Assembly (NCBI GenBank): GCA_963930645.1
Contig: OZ005656.1
Location: 193,307,479-193,371,478 of the forward strand
Reading direction: 5' to 3'
Length of the DNA: 64,000 bases
DNA from: Salticus scenicus
Lineage: Eukaryota > Arthropoda > Arachnida > Araneae > Salticidae
The first letter of the stretch is position 1, and the number at the start of each line of letters is the position of its first letter. Of this stretch, positions 1 to 12,315 are shown one piece after another. Both the position numbers and the translations under genes were made by a program. Under the pieces are notes generated by a model. The model was not told the origin of the DNA. It was given only the letters and a program-made list of their open reading frames with translations, and searched no databases.

Positions 1-270
1 TGATAATAAATGATCAGCACAATTTAGATAATGTTATTTTATGAAAAAGTAAAAAAACCCTTTGTTCCTATCTTTTCGTCGCGGAGTGTAGTCTTAAATT
101 AGAAAAATTTTAGTCTTAAAACTTTTCTAACTTAGTCTTAAAACAAACATTAGTCCGGTAATAGTGTTATTTTATGATAATAATAAATGATAACCACAAT
201 TTAGATAATGTTATTTTATGAAAAATCAAAGAAAAAAACCTTTTGTACCTATCTTTTAGTCGCGGGGTGC
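1..270. repeat. Diverged direct tandem repeat, about 180-bp period
   Basis: Bases 1-88 are repeated with small changes at about 175-270. Both copies run from a TGATAATAAATGAT stretch through AATTTAGATAATGTTATTTT to TCGCGG(A/G)GTG. No coding potential is seen. Confidence 0.7.
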
Positions 271-423
271 ATATCATATGTCACTTGACTTTTCTTTTTC
301 TTAAAATGATTGGTGACAGTTTAATAAAATGTCGCTCATTCTGTACCAGGTGGCGCTGTCTACCGCCTGAACTGTTGACAAGTTTCCGAGCCACTCAGGA
401 AGCATCTAGTTTAGAAGGCTATG
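270..423 (-). repeat. Partial MITE-G (one arm)
   Basis: The stretch matches the reverse complement of the left arm of the G element at 4684-5006, including ATTGGTGACAGTTTAATAAA, GTACCAGGTGGCGCTGTCTA and the terminal CTAGTTTAGAAGGCTATG. Only one arm is present, so this is a truncated copy. The open frame across it is a by-product of the arm. Confidence 0.65.
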
Positions 424-521
424 GTAAAACAACCCTTATAATTGACAAGCTTCGAGTTATTCATTACTTACACAGTTCTGTTCCTAAAATTTTGATTTCA
501 TGATTTTGATTGATCTTTATG

Positions 522-789
522 TTTTTTGGTGTGCTGAAACCGGCCCTTAAAGCAATTTTTCCTTATCATGTTCAGATTTTTGACAGTACAGAGTGTCTAC
601 CAAAACAATTTTCTTCTGTGACTCATCCATTAATATGCTAACTTTTATAGTACGTGTTAATTAATCATGGAAATATATTAGAAATTACTGAAAAATAAAG
701 TATTCTGTCGGTAGACACCCTGTATTGGCAAAAATTTATACGTGATAGAGAAAAATTGGCTTCAGTTTCGATTTCAGCACACCAAAAAT
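522..789. repeat. Fold-back repeat, arms about 80 bp
   Basis: The left arm (522-603) and right arm (708-789) are imperfect reverse complements. Each begins TTTTTGGTGTGCTGAAA and includes CAATTTTTC and GTGTCTACC. About 100 bp of unrelated sequence lies between. It is probably a non-autonomous DNA transposon; no target duplication was identified. Confidence 0.65.
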
Positions 790-859
790 ATATGTATCAG
801 CTAAAATTATGAAATTAAATTTCGCCAATATTATTTTTATAGACCTGTGTTATTTATCT

Positions 860-1280
860 TACAAAGAAACATTCAAAAGGTGTTATCTTCAAAATGTATT
901 GAAAAAAATATATATGATTCTACTCTTCATAAAACACCAGAAAAGGAAAAAAATATCGACTGAAATTAATTACAGCGACCACAAAAAATTATCAAAATTA
1001 AGCATATTTGGCGATTTCACACTCCTAGGCGACTGATTTTGAGTACTTGGCGGAAAAGCAAAACACGGTTCTGTTCGTACACGGCAATCTCGGTGCTAGC
1101 AAACATATCGCCTAAGAGCGCTAAAACGCCAAATATGCTTAATTTTGATAATTTTTTCTTGTCGCTGTAATTAATTTCAGCCGATAATTTTTTCATTTTC
1201 TGGTGTTTTATGAAGAGTTGGATCACATATATTTTTTTCAATACTTTTTGAATATGACACCTTTTGAATGTTTCCTTGTT
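860..1280. repeat. Large inverted repeat, arms about 173 bp
   Basis: The left arm (860-1032) and right arm (1108-1280) are long reverse complements, roughly 90% identical by eye. They share ACATTCAAAAGGTGT, TTCATAAAACACCAGAAAA and AATTAAGCATATTTGGCG. The spacer is about 75 bp. Open frames on opposite strands of the two arms give near-identical peptides simply because the arms are inverted copies. Transcription across it could form a long hairpin. Confidence 0.8.
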
Positions 1281-1289
1281 AGAACAAAC

Positions 1290-1513
1290 AAAGAAACAAA
1301 AAATAAATAAATAAATAAATACATAAATAAATGAATAAATAACAATAAAAATAAAACTCTAACAGTGGTGGATATTTTATCAATATGAACCCTTTAAACT
1401 ATAAAAATAAGCTTTCTATATTGTGAATATATTTTTATCGGATTCAAGATTAGTTTTACAACCTTTTATTACTAAAGCAGCCAACTTGTAGATTTTTTTT
1501 TAATACCACCATT

Positions 1514-1544
<31 letters not shown>

Positions 1545-2039
1545 TTTATTATGTTAAATCGTAGAAAACTGCTAAGAAATTTACTAAACATTTCTGGTAG
1601 CAAAAAATGTGCAAGTTGGTAGCTATGATAATTTCTTGTCACGAATATTTTGAGTGATAAGTTCTAGACTAATGCAAATTAAACTGAGACAATGCGGACT
1701 TTGCATCTGGCTATTTTGAGATAATTTATTTTACTCACTACTAAAATAAATATGTAGCATTCATTTATTGTAATAATATTTTTATTTTACTGGAGTTTAT
1801 ACTATTTTTATGGGGGTCGACTACTAACAGCAAATTATATCATTATTGCTAACTGTGGACAGCTCTGTCCACTACTCGATCATTTGATTTTGAGAAGGTA
1901 ACTAGTCGTCAATACATGGGATTTTAGTCTTCAAAATTTTGAATATGAAACGGAATGTGAGTTCATTTTATCAAAAATCCGGTCGGAATATTTCAATACA
2001 TTCAGATGATTCCTATTTGTTTCCAAATTTCGAAAGATT

Positions 2040-2073
<34 letters not shown>

Positions 2074-2437
2074 TAATGATATGGAGAATTCCTACAGATA
2101 TTTGATAGTGAAACTGGATAGCGTTGCGCTGGCATTTTTAAGATTACAATACGAAGGGGAGGCGGGGTCGGTTAAAGTGATATTTGCAAACGAAGACTTA
2201 TTGCAAATAAAACAATTTTATTGAAGCATGTCAAATTGTATGTGCCATTCAAACCGTTAAACTTTTTATAGATAATTTGTTTTCGTTTTATGATGCAATT
2301 TTACATATTTTATTTTATGAAACTTTTAATAAGTTAATATTTTAATAATAAAATCTTTAATATTTTCAACTTAAATACATGTTTCGGGCATTAGAGATTA
2401 CTGTTTGCACTACAATGCTACACTATGATACAAAAAG

Positions 2438-2472
<35 letters not shown>

Positions 2473-4683
2473 GCACTTGGATATTTTCCTTTTCTCTTTC
2501 TGTAACCGCATATATTATCGTTTAAAAAGCAAATTTTCGAATAGATTTTATTACGTTGTCCTTCACGTACACTTTAGGATTGAGCCAAGTGTTAAAAACA
2601 AATTGCAGTTGTCAGGAAAATTGTAATTTTAGAAAGTATTTCAAACAGGGCAAGGATTGGGTAATTAAGAATGCCACAAAAAGTATTAATTTTAGAATGA
2701 AAATCAAAAAATATTTTAATATGCAAAAAGACAAAATAAATACATGTTGACGAAATGTTATAAAATTGTTTTGGCTGTTTAAACTGCAAATTTGGCTTTT
2801 GGCGGCTACGTTGCTTATCCGAGCAAGATGACCGCAAGTTTAAAAGCTAATTTATAAAAAAGAATCGTTTTATATCATGTTCAGAACTTAGAAAAGATTC
2901 AAAAATGTGTTTAGCAAAATAATTTCTTCAAAAACAGTGCAGCAATAATTTAACAAAGCAGGTTAAAAAACAGAAGATCTGTAAGAAAAGATAATATTAA
3001 GGAAAATAATTTAAAAAACACGACTTCAGATGACCAAAATATAAAGCTATATATCAGTTAATTATTGGGTTGATCTGGTTCTCTAATCAGTCAAGTTTAA
3101 TTTATTTCGAGCTGAGGAAAAATTCTAGCCGGGCGGCATAAATATTACCGATTTAATGATAATTCCTCTCTTAAAACAGTGGCTTATTCTACGTATATTA
3201 TAGCACGGAGGGGAATAACCTTTCAAGGAGTCGGGCAAATTTCCATGCTCAAGGGATCAATTAACTCGTGATAAAACACGGCCATTACAAAAGTGGTGCT
3301 TGGCAGACTATTTTGAAGGTATCTCAGACTTTTCCGCAAACAGCATTTCAAGATGATAATGCACTTTGCTACAGGGAGTGTGTGGCACGTTTATTTGATT
3401 CAAAATCTTAAAATTACCTATCCATTCCCATGAGCGTTTATAATTCTATAAGTAATCATATCTTTTTTTCACTTTAATTTAAATCCCACAAAGATTATCG
3501 TACAATTTCTTCTTCACCAGACCTGCAAATAGTTCTAATCTCAATCCGTTCGAAAATGTTTAGTCTATAAAGGCGGGGAGATGGATTCGAAATTTGCAGC
3601 CAAAACACTGCAAAAACCAGAAAAAATATTTGTGATATTTGGCACAGTGAAATTTTTGAGAATTACATTAAAACACTGTAAAATACAATGTCATTGCGTA
3701 TTAAAACAGTAATTCCATTTAAAGGTGGAATTACCCCAATGCAGAATACATATTTTTATTAAGTAATTGTTTTAATCTAACAAATAATTAGTTTTATTTC
3801 ATATGTTAAAATATAACTTGTTTATTTCATATAATAAATCAAAATAGAATACGAAGTATATGTTTATTATATTACGTTTAGAAAGAACGTTTTATGTGTA
3901 AATTTTTACAAAGTACTTGAAAAAGAGAGAGAGAGACTTTTATATTTTTCTTCGATTACGTGTCGATCACTAGATTTAAGTCCTCTTAATTTACTTCTGC
4001 AGTTCTATCTAATTTAGTACTGACAATGAAGTAATGAAGATAAAAATAGCGCTTAGTTAATTAGTGGTAATGAACACTGATGAATAAGATTATCGTTTGG
4101 ATGTGGTTTCAGATATAAGAAACACATATTGAATTATTGTAGTGAATTTAAAAAATAAATAAATAAATAAATAAATAAAATAAAATAAAATAAATTCCCT
4201 TTATTATTATTTTTTTTTAATTATTATTATTTTTTAAATATTTTCTTTTGATGTATTTTAGAACGAGTGTCATCAATGAACAAAATTTGAAACTAACGCT
4301 TTTATTGTATTAAAACTTTTTATTATAATAAAAAATATTGAAGTGCAAATCGCTCTATCGTACGTCAGTTATTTGATTTCATATTCAAATTTTTAAAGTG
4401 TCAGAGACTTTAGCATACTCTGTACCTCAGTTAGCACCTTTCGCAATTTTCTTCAAACACGTTTCTTTCGACCACGGGAGCATCTTCGCAATTTCTGACT
4501 CAATGAGCCCAGTGTTTAAATAGGGATGATAATCCTTGCGGTTGAGATAAAATAGCAATAAGGGAACGCCGAATAACAGGATGTTTGCCAAATCCTAACG
4601 TGTCGGTCCATTTGCACGTTTTCAAGTCTTTAGAATCGTCCTCAATGCTAGTCGCGAGTACCGTGGTTATTGCACTATAAAAC
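1290..4683. other. No gene seen; AT-rich with homopolymer runs
   Basis: There is no recognisable coding sequence. The stretch holds an A run at 1521-1544, a T run at 2043-2072, an A run at 2438-2471, AAAT-type microsatellites (for example 4149-4192) and an 18-bp palindrome at 1855-1872. Short open frames here are interrupted and match nothing I know. Confidence 0.6.
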
Positions 4684-5006
4684 CATAGTCTCCTAAACTA
4701 GACGTTTTCCGCGTGGCTCGGAAACTTGGGAACAGTTCAAGCAGTAGACAGCGCCATCTGGTACGGATTACGCGACTTTTTTATTCAACTGTCACCAATC
4801 ATTTTCAGAAGTGATATATGATATATATAATCGACGTTTTTTCCGATTCTATTCGCCTTTTATGTATATCAAATCCGACTTTTAAACATTTTTGGTGGCT
4901 GTTGATTAAAAAAGTCGCGCAATCTGTACCAGGTGCCGCTGTCTACAGTTTGTACTGTTGCCAAGTTTCGAAGACACGCGTAAGGCATCTAGTTTAGGAG
5001 GCTATG
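4684..5006 (+). mobile_element. MITE-G, full copy
   Basis: This non-autonomous element is about 323 bp with long inverted arms. The ends are CATAGTCTCCTAAACTAGA and, inverted, TCTAGTTTAGGAGGCTATG. The arms extend inward through GTGGCTCGGAAACTTGG, CAGTAGACAGCGCC and ACTTTTTTATTCAAC. A second full copy lies at 47663-48398 and one arm at 270-423. No clean target duplication is visible here. Confidence 0.75.
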
Positions 5007-5033
5007 ATACAGTGATGTATAGAAATGTTTTAG

Positions 5034-5226
5034 CATAGCTGCCAACACTTTAATTTATTACGGAGTATTTTTAGTCACGCCTTTATTTTGCATCACTTTA
5101 TTTATAGATTTTTTCTTTTTTTCCTATTCGATAAAATAAGATTTTTTTTTTTTTTTTAAATAAGTGGTATGAAATAAAGGCGGAGTTAAATATATTCCGG
5201 AATAAATTAAAATGTTGGCAACTATG
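5034..5226 (+). mobile_element. MITE-D copy
   Basis: The ends are CATAGCTGCCAACA and TGTTGGCAACTATG. Inside are TTTAATTTATTACGG, an inverted ATTCCGGAATAAATTAAA, and a degraded CACGCC...GGCGGA dyad. It is the same family as 40162-40358, where a 6-bp duplication is clear. No duplication is recognisable here. Confidence 0.75.
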
Positions 5227-6796
5227 ATTTTCTGTGGGTATTGAGCTGTACAACGCTGTTTATAATTACTGTTTATAAAATTAAAAACGGTACACTGCTA
5301 GAAAACATCATAAAAGAGTCTACTACTGGAACTACTACCGTAATGAAAAACTCATCGTTAATTATAAATTTGATAAATAACCTTGTTTGTACTCACATTG
5401 GTCTTTTGGTTTACCTATCAATGCATTTTATTATTCAGGAATTTTCGTATGCAAAACCTAAACTGTTAAGCATTTTATCTATGGGATATTATTAAAAACA
5501 AATTATTGCTTCTAAGTCATCCACTGCTTTTTATTGAAAATATAAAGACATGATATCATCAACTAAAGTTAATTTTTTGAAAACGAAATAAGTACAAATT
5601 AACCAAAGAATATATGGAAAAAAATATTGTACACATGTATTTAATAACTCTTTATAAAGTATGCACAGTTAATAGCCATCCTCGGGTATCTAACGGTACC
5701 GCACTTATAAGAAAGGTAAAAAATTAGAAAATAAGAAAACGATTGCTATGAAGATAAAATATGTGATTGAGCTACAGCATATATTCTTAAAGTGATTGGT
5801 GGAGAAAATTAGGGAAAATTTGGAAGATATATGAAAGTTATATACGTCGATAAAATCTTTAAATATAAAAATTTGATTCATGAAATAAAAACCCCTTATG
5901 ATTTAAAAGGAAGTAAAATGGGACTTACAAATGAAAAGGAAAAAAAAAAAGAAAAGAAAGAGAAAATAAATATAATTAACCCTCTCTTTCCCAAGATTTT
6001 GGCTCCATTTTGAAGTTGAAATTTAGTTAAGCCCGCCTCATTCAAAAAGTGCGCTAATTCGCCAGAGATAGCAAAAGTAACCAGTGGAATGTTGCAACTT
6101 CTAAACGATACAAAAAGGCGCGGTGCTGGTGATTTTCGCCGAACGTGCCAAGCGCACCTTAAAGCAATTTTTCTGCAGTAACGGCTTGATCTTGGAAAAG
6201 CGAGGGTTAATGATAGACATTATAATGATTATTTTCTTCAATTTCAATTTACATGAACAAAAACTACCTTAATATTCTATAAAAAATAAGTGAACATTAA
6301 CGGAACATATCATGAAATGAATAGTTAAATAATTGCGAACTTAGTTTTTAGCTTCATTTAGTTACATCTAAATTTAATATTAAACTAAATTAAGAACAAG
6401 TAATTCAGTATTTTTAAAAATATTATAAACATTTCAAAGTTTTCTTGACAATTCATTGATCATTACTATTCTTTTGACATAGTTAAAAAGAAAATAAGAT
6501 TGTTATTAAATTACTAATGAAATAGAAGTGTTATGAAATTACTAATTTGTCCTTACAGCTCATATAACTGCTGCTCTAGAATTATCTAAACGAAGCACGT
6601 TTACTCAGAACGTAGGAAATCTGATTCCAGAACTGTGAATACAATATTCATAACTACGCATTCCTGCATAACAGGATCAAATTCCTTAAGTATAATAACG
6701 TAAAATTATCGATAAATAAAAGAACCTTCGCATCTGCTGATTTAGAAATACTTAATTTCGAAATCTACAACTCTTTTCATAAACGTTACTTTTATG
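5227..6796. other. No gene seen
   Basis: AT-rich sequence without a recognisable gene. A less AT-rich patch at about 6030-6170 could be remnant repeat DNA, but I cannot identify it. Confidence 0.5.
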
Positions 6797-7083
6797 CAGA
6801 GCCTGATTAAGGGGGAAGCACACATTATTTATACTTACACCGTTATTTTTTACAAATACTTTCCTCCTATAATAAACACAAAATTCTCATTAAATATTAT
6901 TTTAAAAGAATTCTGGTGTCTAATAAAGGTGAGTAAATTGGATTGTTTTACACCGTTCATTTTTTATAAAAAAATATTTCCTCGTCAAAGCGTGGAATTT
7001 CTATGGCATCAAGTAAAAAATAATTGTAAAAATATTCCGGTGAGAGCGGAGATAATGTGTGCTTCCCCCTTCATCAGGCTCTG
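6797..7083 (+). mobile_element. MITE-M, 287 bp, hAT-like, exact 8-bp TSD
   Basis: The terminal inverted repeat is CAGAGCCTGATTAAGGGGGA at the left; the right end CATCAGGCTCTG is its inverse. CTTTTATG flanks both sides exactly (6789-6796 and 7084-7091), an 8-bp duplication as in hAT elements. Two more copies of exactly 287 bp are at 21191-21477 and 63652-63938. The open frame inside is not a gene. Confidence 0.9.
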
Positions 7084-7642
7084 CTTTTATGTCCCTGTTA
7101 TATAAACTCGCAGTACTCAATAATAATAATAATAATTTCTTCTATGTGCAGTAAAAAAGTATTGGATAAAAAAGAAAGTTCAACTTCCATTTTTCCTGAA
7201 TTTATACGTTTAGAGATGTCCTGGACAAGGTTTGGCTTTATTATTATTACTATTTTTGAAAATGTTCGTCCGCCTATTTCTATGTGTCTGTCTATATTAG
7301 TGTGTGTTTTCTGCCAACACTAGCTCAAGAATTCATGCAGAGAATTTCATAAAAAATTATATTACTTTGCACTTTGACATGCTGTGTTGTTTATCAACTT
7401 TTGGTACATGCAAGCTTAACATGCAGCACTATTTTTTTTTTTTTTTTCATTTTTACTTTCATCTATATACCTAAAAAGGAAGCATTGAATTCGTAAAATT
7501 TTTCGATGGTTTACAAGTTTTGATATAATCTGAACTCCATCAAATTATTTTCAGAAAATATCTGTCCGTGTGTATATCACAAATTTTGTGGACACTGCAT
7601 CTCACGAACCATTGAAAGAAATTTAACCCAGCATTGTGCTTA
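7084..7642. other. No gene seen
   Basis: The stretch contains an AAT microsatellite (about 7120-7136) and a T run at about 7432-7448. No gene was identified. Confidence 0.5.
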
Positions 7643-7826
7643 CAGTATTTTCCGGCGTATAACGCGCAGTTTTCTTACATCAGTTATACACCGGAAATTT
7701 AAATTTACAGTAAAAGCTTTTTCTAACAAGCTTTTGTTTCTTACAAATATATATTTATTTGTAAATTAAATTTTCTGGTGTCTAACTCATTTATGTGACG
7801 TGCGTGTTATACGCTGGAAAATGCGG
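7643..7826. mobile_element. TA-flanked inverted-repeat MITE (Tc1/mariner-like)
   Basis: The left end CAGTATTTTCCGGCGTATAA and the inverted right end CCGCATTTTCCAGCGTATAA are about 26-bp imperfect inverted repeats. TA lies on both sides (7641-7642 and 7827-7828). The length of 184 bp and the absence of coding sequence fit a Tc1/mariner-like MITE. The superfamily call rests on the TA only. Confidence 0.65.
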
Positions 7827-7892
7827 TATTTGGTCTTTGATCTGAACTGGTGCTGAATACATATGGGGATCAATAGAAAGCGCTGTCTATCA

Positions 7893-7974
7893 TGCCATTT
7901 TTCTTTAATTTTAGTTTGAAGTATATAACAAAGTTTCGTATAAATGGGCGTAATGAGAATTATTTTATACTTTT

Positions 7975-8016
<42 letters not shown>

Positions 8017-8330
8017 TAATAGTTAACCAGAAAAAAATAAAAATAAATAAATAAAATAAAAATAAAATAAAATAAATCTACATGTAAGAGCGTTGCTTCC
8101 TCTCCTCTAGAAGGGGGGAGGGATTTACAGAAATCCCCGGGTTTAAAAAAAATTATGACTCCTCCCTCCCCAGGGTCAAAATATTCAATATTGATATATT
8201 TCAAAAGGACTCGTCAATACCTTTGAAACAAATGGTGGAACTATAGATCTGTGCAATTTAAAACAATATTATCGAATTTTTTAACAGATAAAGATGAATA
8301 AATAAATAAATAAAATAAAATATCCAGATT
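7893..8330 (+). repeat. J repeat copy 1, with (TA)n and GC-rich stem
   Basis: The copy holds a TA microsatellite (about 7978-8010), AAAT runs, and a CCTCTAGAAGGGGGGAGGG...CCTCCCTCCCC potential stem at about 8103-8174. It ends in a segment reading AAGGACTCGTCAATACCTTT. A diverged direct copy follows at 8466-8860, and an inverted relative is at 54373-54560. No coding function is seen. Confidence 0.55.
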
Positions 8331-8465
8331 TCGGCACAAAATTGACTTTCTTTGGACTTTTAATGTTATGCTCCTCTCAGATTAAAATCGTCTGCATTTA
8401 TTATAAAAATAACTTTAATAAATAATTTGTGCTGCATAATTTTGTGTAGGAAAAAGGAAGAATGT

Positions 8466-8860
8466 CTTAAGGTGGACGACCCGTACTATTTTTAATATGG
8501 CAGTGTAGTACAAAATTTCGCATAAATGTACACGGGTATTATTTTCAATCAAACGCTATATATCTAAATATATATATATATATATATAATAGTAATAACG
8601 AATCTGTATTATATTTTACATATAAGTAAGGTCTTGGACTCCAACCTTCCCCTTCCAGAAATGTAAAATTTCATAATGAGTATTTCTCAGAAAGGCAGGT
8701 CAAAATATCTTAAACGGATGGTTGAATCATGTATCTGTGACAATTTGATAGAAAGGTATCAGTTTTTCACTTTGAACAATAAACAAATAAGTGATTAAAT
8801 AATAATAATAATAATAAATGCCGTATTGAGACTTTTTTCTTGTTTTCAGAATGTAAAATG
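8466..8860 (+). repeat. J repeat copy 2 (diverged)
   Basis: The order of landmarks matches 7893-8330. There is a stretch like ACAAAATTTCGCATAAATG, then a TA run at about 8566-8588, then AATAGTAATA, then a CCTTCCCCTTCC block, then ACGGATGGTTGAATCAT. The spacing suggests an old duplication with an offset of about 575 bp. Confidence 0.5.
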
Positions 8861-9570
8861 CAGTAATGAATGTTTTGGGTCTAAATTACGTGAACTTGTG
8901 TAAGACAATATAGTAAGAGTTATTGAAATGGCGACAACGTACTAGTTCTTACTTAACAAATACAATAACTGAAAAAGAAGTCGATAAGTAACAAGTGTTT
9001 TACCTGTATATTGCAACAGCGAGGGAAGTAAAAGTGTATTCCTCTGTAACAATGTTTCACCAATGTGTGATCCATGTACCGAAAATGATCCGCGGCAAAA
9101 TTTTATTATAGTAAGGTTCTATGTAGAAAAAAAAGTAGACCTTTAATAACAATAAAAAAAAACTGAATAAGGTATTTTGTGATAGTGAAAATTAGTTTAG
9201 TTTGCTCGTAATCATACAATACAAATAATCTGGATACGATTAGTTGCAGTGTGATATTTAAGAAATATTATTATAAATAAATAAATAAGTTTAGGTAGTC
9301 CTTTTTCCAAGTTTCATATGAATTTTCACGATGATTCATTATTCTGTTATGTTGCATATTATTTTCCCAGCAAAACAAAATAACAGTTTCTATACAAACG
9401 AAGATTATAGCCAGACTAATGTTTACAGACACGGTAGGTGCCTCAATTTAAAGCAAAGGCTTCACGCTACACAGCTGTCATTCATTCACTTTTGGCGCAT
9501 GTGCACATCATCTGTGGAAGCATTAGTCTCGGTATTTTATAGGTACACCTCGTATTTACATTTTTCAACC

Positions 9571-9604
<34 letters not shown>

Positions 9605-9927
9605 AGTAGATAATTTAATATTAATTTATCTTTTATTCTATTTCATCCCACCTATATTTAGTTCTTTCCTTTATTCGGAAATTTTATAAGCACTCTATCA
9701 ACCCCGAGTAGCTTTATGTCAAACCTCATGATTATTTATAGTTAAATTAAAGATCATCAGAAATTTTTATATATTAATGTAAATTATTTTTTAACAATAT
9801 TTATAAAATAATAAGTATGTATTGTTAAGAAATGAAAAAAATAAACAAATGAATAAATAAACATTGCAAAAGTAAATAAATGCTTTAAAGATAAATTGTG
9901 TTGCAATTGTATTTACAGTAAATATGG
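8861..9927. other. No gene seen
   Basis: AT-rich, with an A run at 9573-9602. The 91-codon open frame ending in that A run shows no recognisable domain. Confidence 0.5.
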
Positions 9928-10066
9928 CAGGGATGGATCACGGGCGCAGAATTCATACCACTATCAATGTAAGAAAATTTTCTACTTCTTAAATCAACGA
10001 TATTATAGGTAGAGAAATTTCTTCAACAGATTCAGGTGTGAATCCTGCGCCCGTGTTCCATCCCTG
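9928..10066 (+). mobile_element. MITE-A, 139 bp, exact 6-bp TSD
   Basis: The element runs CAGGGATGGATCACGGGCGC to GCGCCCGTGTTCCATCCCTG and is flanked by ATATGG on both sides (6 bp). Its 32-bp terminal repeats carry three differences from consensus. Same orientation as 22070-22208 and 33780-33918. Confidence 0.92.
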
Positions 10067-10708
10067 ATATGGTAATAACTGTAGTAGTGTTGATGAATAA
10101 AGCAATAAATTTAAAGTCAATACTTGATTTGTGTTTCTATTAACACTTTTTTTTTTTTTTAACTTTATTTTTATGATTTTTTTTTTAACTGATTTTTAAC
10201 TGATTTTTTTTAACTGATTTTTAAATTTAAAGTGCATTAAAATAATTCTATAATGTACAGAAATGTATATCAAAGTTAGTTTAAAAAAATTTAAATAGTT
10301 TTTTTTGCATGTTTTACTTCATGTTCCAGGCATGTTACAATTTGCAGGGCTAGTTGTGACAAACTTTACGGTTATGCGTTTTACATTGTGAAAAAATTAA
10401 AATTAATATTTAATATAAATATTTAAGAACTTGAAATTTTATCCGTTTAATTGTTCTATTTCATAGTTACGGTAACAGTAACAATGAAATCCGGAGTACT
10501 GTAAATTCGGACTTCTGTTCATGATATCCAGATAATCCTTTCCGACCCGAAACATTTTTACCTTAAAACACTGCATTCTTCTATTTTTTTCAAAGAGAAA
10601 TATGGACTATAAGCGACATTTGTTGATTGAAAATTGTACTTTACACTTTCTGCTCAACAGCTCGATCGTATATTTCCTGACTTTATTGCATATAAAATCA
10701 GGAAAGGG
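10067..10708. other. No gene seen
   Basis: AT-rich sequence with T runs (for example 10148-10160) and short repeats of TTTTTAACTGAT. No gene or assignable element was identified. Confidence 0.5.
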
Positions 10709-10895
10709 ATAATAATGATTAATCCGGAGCATTGTTAGTGCCCGCCCCTTTTTTCACACCACTTAATTTTTAAAGTAATTCTCTCCAAATGTATTTACGA
10801 TGAAATAAGAAAAAAAGTACTCTGCAAAAAGACTGGTGTGAGAAAAAGGCTACTAACAATACTTCAGATTATTAATTAGAATGTTGGCAGCTATG
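10709..10895 (+). mobile_element. MITE-B/C-like copy, left tip degraded
   Basis: The right end reads TTAATTAGAATGTTGGCAGCTATG. The interior has GTTAGTGCCCGCCCC, TTTTTAAAGTAATTCTC, then ACTGGTGTGAGAAAAAGG, which is the shared family layout. The left terminus is lost or very diverged, so the start is approximate. Confidence 0.6.
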
Positions 10896-11052
10896 CTATT
10901 ACAAATAATATTTATTTTTATATTTTTTTAATAGAGTCAGTTTTTTGGTTAAAAATAACCCTTATTGTGTACATTTATACGAAAATTTGATCTATGCTGC
11001 CATATTTAAAATTACGACTAAACGGGACGACAGCGCCACTTGTTAACGGCCT

Positions 11053-11470
11053 GCTTCTCATACCATCGCCGGAAGTCCAATGTTATTCTATGGGAAGATT
11101 TGTTTACTTATAACCCATTAACTAATACATGTTTTTAAATTATGTTTTACCATTCAGAAAATTCAAAAGTGTTAAATTGACGGACTTTTTTTTTAAAAAC
11201 GATTTTTTTTTTTTTTTTTTTTATAGTTTATTTGGAAACTGTAAAATGAAAAATTTCACATACTGAAAATTCGTATTTTACAGCTTTAAAATAAAACATT
11301 TAAAATTTAAAAAATCCGTTTTTTAAAAAAAGTGTCTATCAGTTTAAGAGCTGTGATTTTTCTTATAGTGAAAACAGAATTTAAAAATATACATTAATTA
11401 ATGAGTTATTAGTAAACAAAATTTCCCATAGAATAACAATGGCTTGGGCTTCCAGTGACGGTAAGTGAAG
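11053..11470. repeat. Fold-back element K, arms about 110 bp
   Basis: The left arm (about 11053-11160) contains GGAAGTCCAATGTTATTCTA; the right arm (about 11355-11470) carries the inverse TAGAATAACAATGGCTTGGG. The arms continue through TTTGTTTACT and AATAACYCATTAA. A 21-bp near-duplication around GACGGTAAGTGA follows at 11456-11502. No coding content is seen. Confidence 0.7.
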
Positions 11471-11502
11471 TGGGCCCAGGGACGGTAAGTGAATAGAAAT
11501 TT

Positions 11503-12315
11503 AAGTTTCAAACGGTTAAGAAATTGTAAAAATTTTATTTATTTATTTTTATTTTTATTTATTTATTTTTTAGTAGAAAAATAGTATTGAAGTTTGTTTT
11601 TCTTAACGTTTTGTTATTATATAAAGTATAAAAAAAATTCTTGAAATCAAAGCATGCAAAGAATTTATGTATGCAGTTTTTCTCCCTTAGTAAACTTTAT
11701 ATGTTTCACTGAATTTGCTTTATGTAAATTTTCATTAATGCTAACATTGTTTTTGTGTGTGAGCTGAATTTAGAATGTCAAATTAAATTTGCAACACTAA
11801 TGAATAAAATTTTATATAGAAGGCTCTTGTATTTTAAATGCTAATTCTATTATTATTATTATTTTTTAATAAATTTCTCTTTAATTAATTGTAGAATTTA
11901 TTTATGTAAATAAAGGAAAAAACACTTAATAAAGAAAACATAAATATAAAGAAAAACAGTGTTGGTCAAATTACAGGAAGCCACAATCTCTGCGTTATAT
12001 ATAAAAAGTTTAAAAAAGATATATCATGCATTTGCATAGTATCTTAAAAAATAAACAAATAAAAAATAAATAAACTGTTTGTATTAGTTGATATTAAATC
12101 CAGAGCAAAGGTATCTGACCATCCTGGAAACCACTATGCTTTACGTGCCACCAGCTGTTGTTATTGTCGACCTACAATTTACAGATATGTAATGGCACAG
12201 TGCCAGAAATTTTTATCTTTTATCTTTACGATTTAGTAAATGTAATAACGAGAAAGAAAGGAAAAGAAAAAAAAAAAAATGATTAGGATTCCTTCCGTTG
12301 TTTACGTTGCTTGTA
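11503..12315. other. No gene seen
   Basis: AT-rich, with TTTA-type repeats at about 11535-11570. A fragment GGCACAGTGCCAGAAAT at about 12193 resembles the ends of the IR at 14093-14238, but no partner end was found. Confidence 0.45.

Noticed and set aside
809..1241. Two related 75-residue frames on opposite strands
   Set aside because: They come from the two arms of one inverted repeat. No known domain, so not annotated as genes.
1855..1872. 18-bp palindrome GTGGACAG-CT-CTGTCCAC as a binding site
   Set aside because: Single occurrence with no gene nearby; chance or repeat remnant cannot be excluded.
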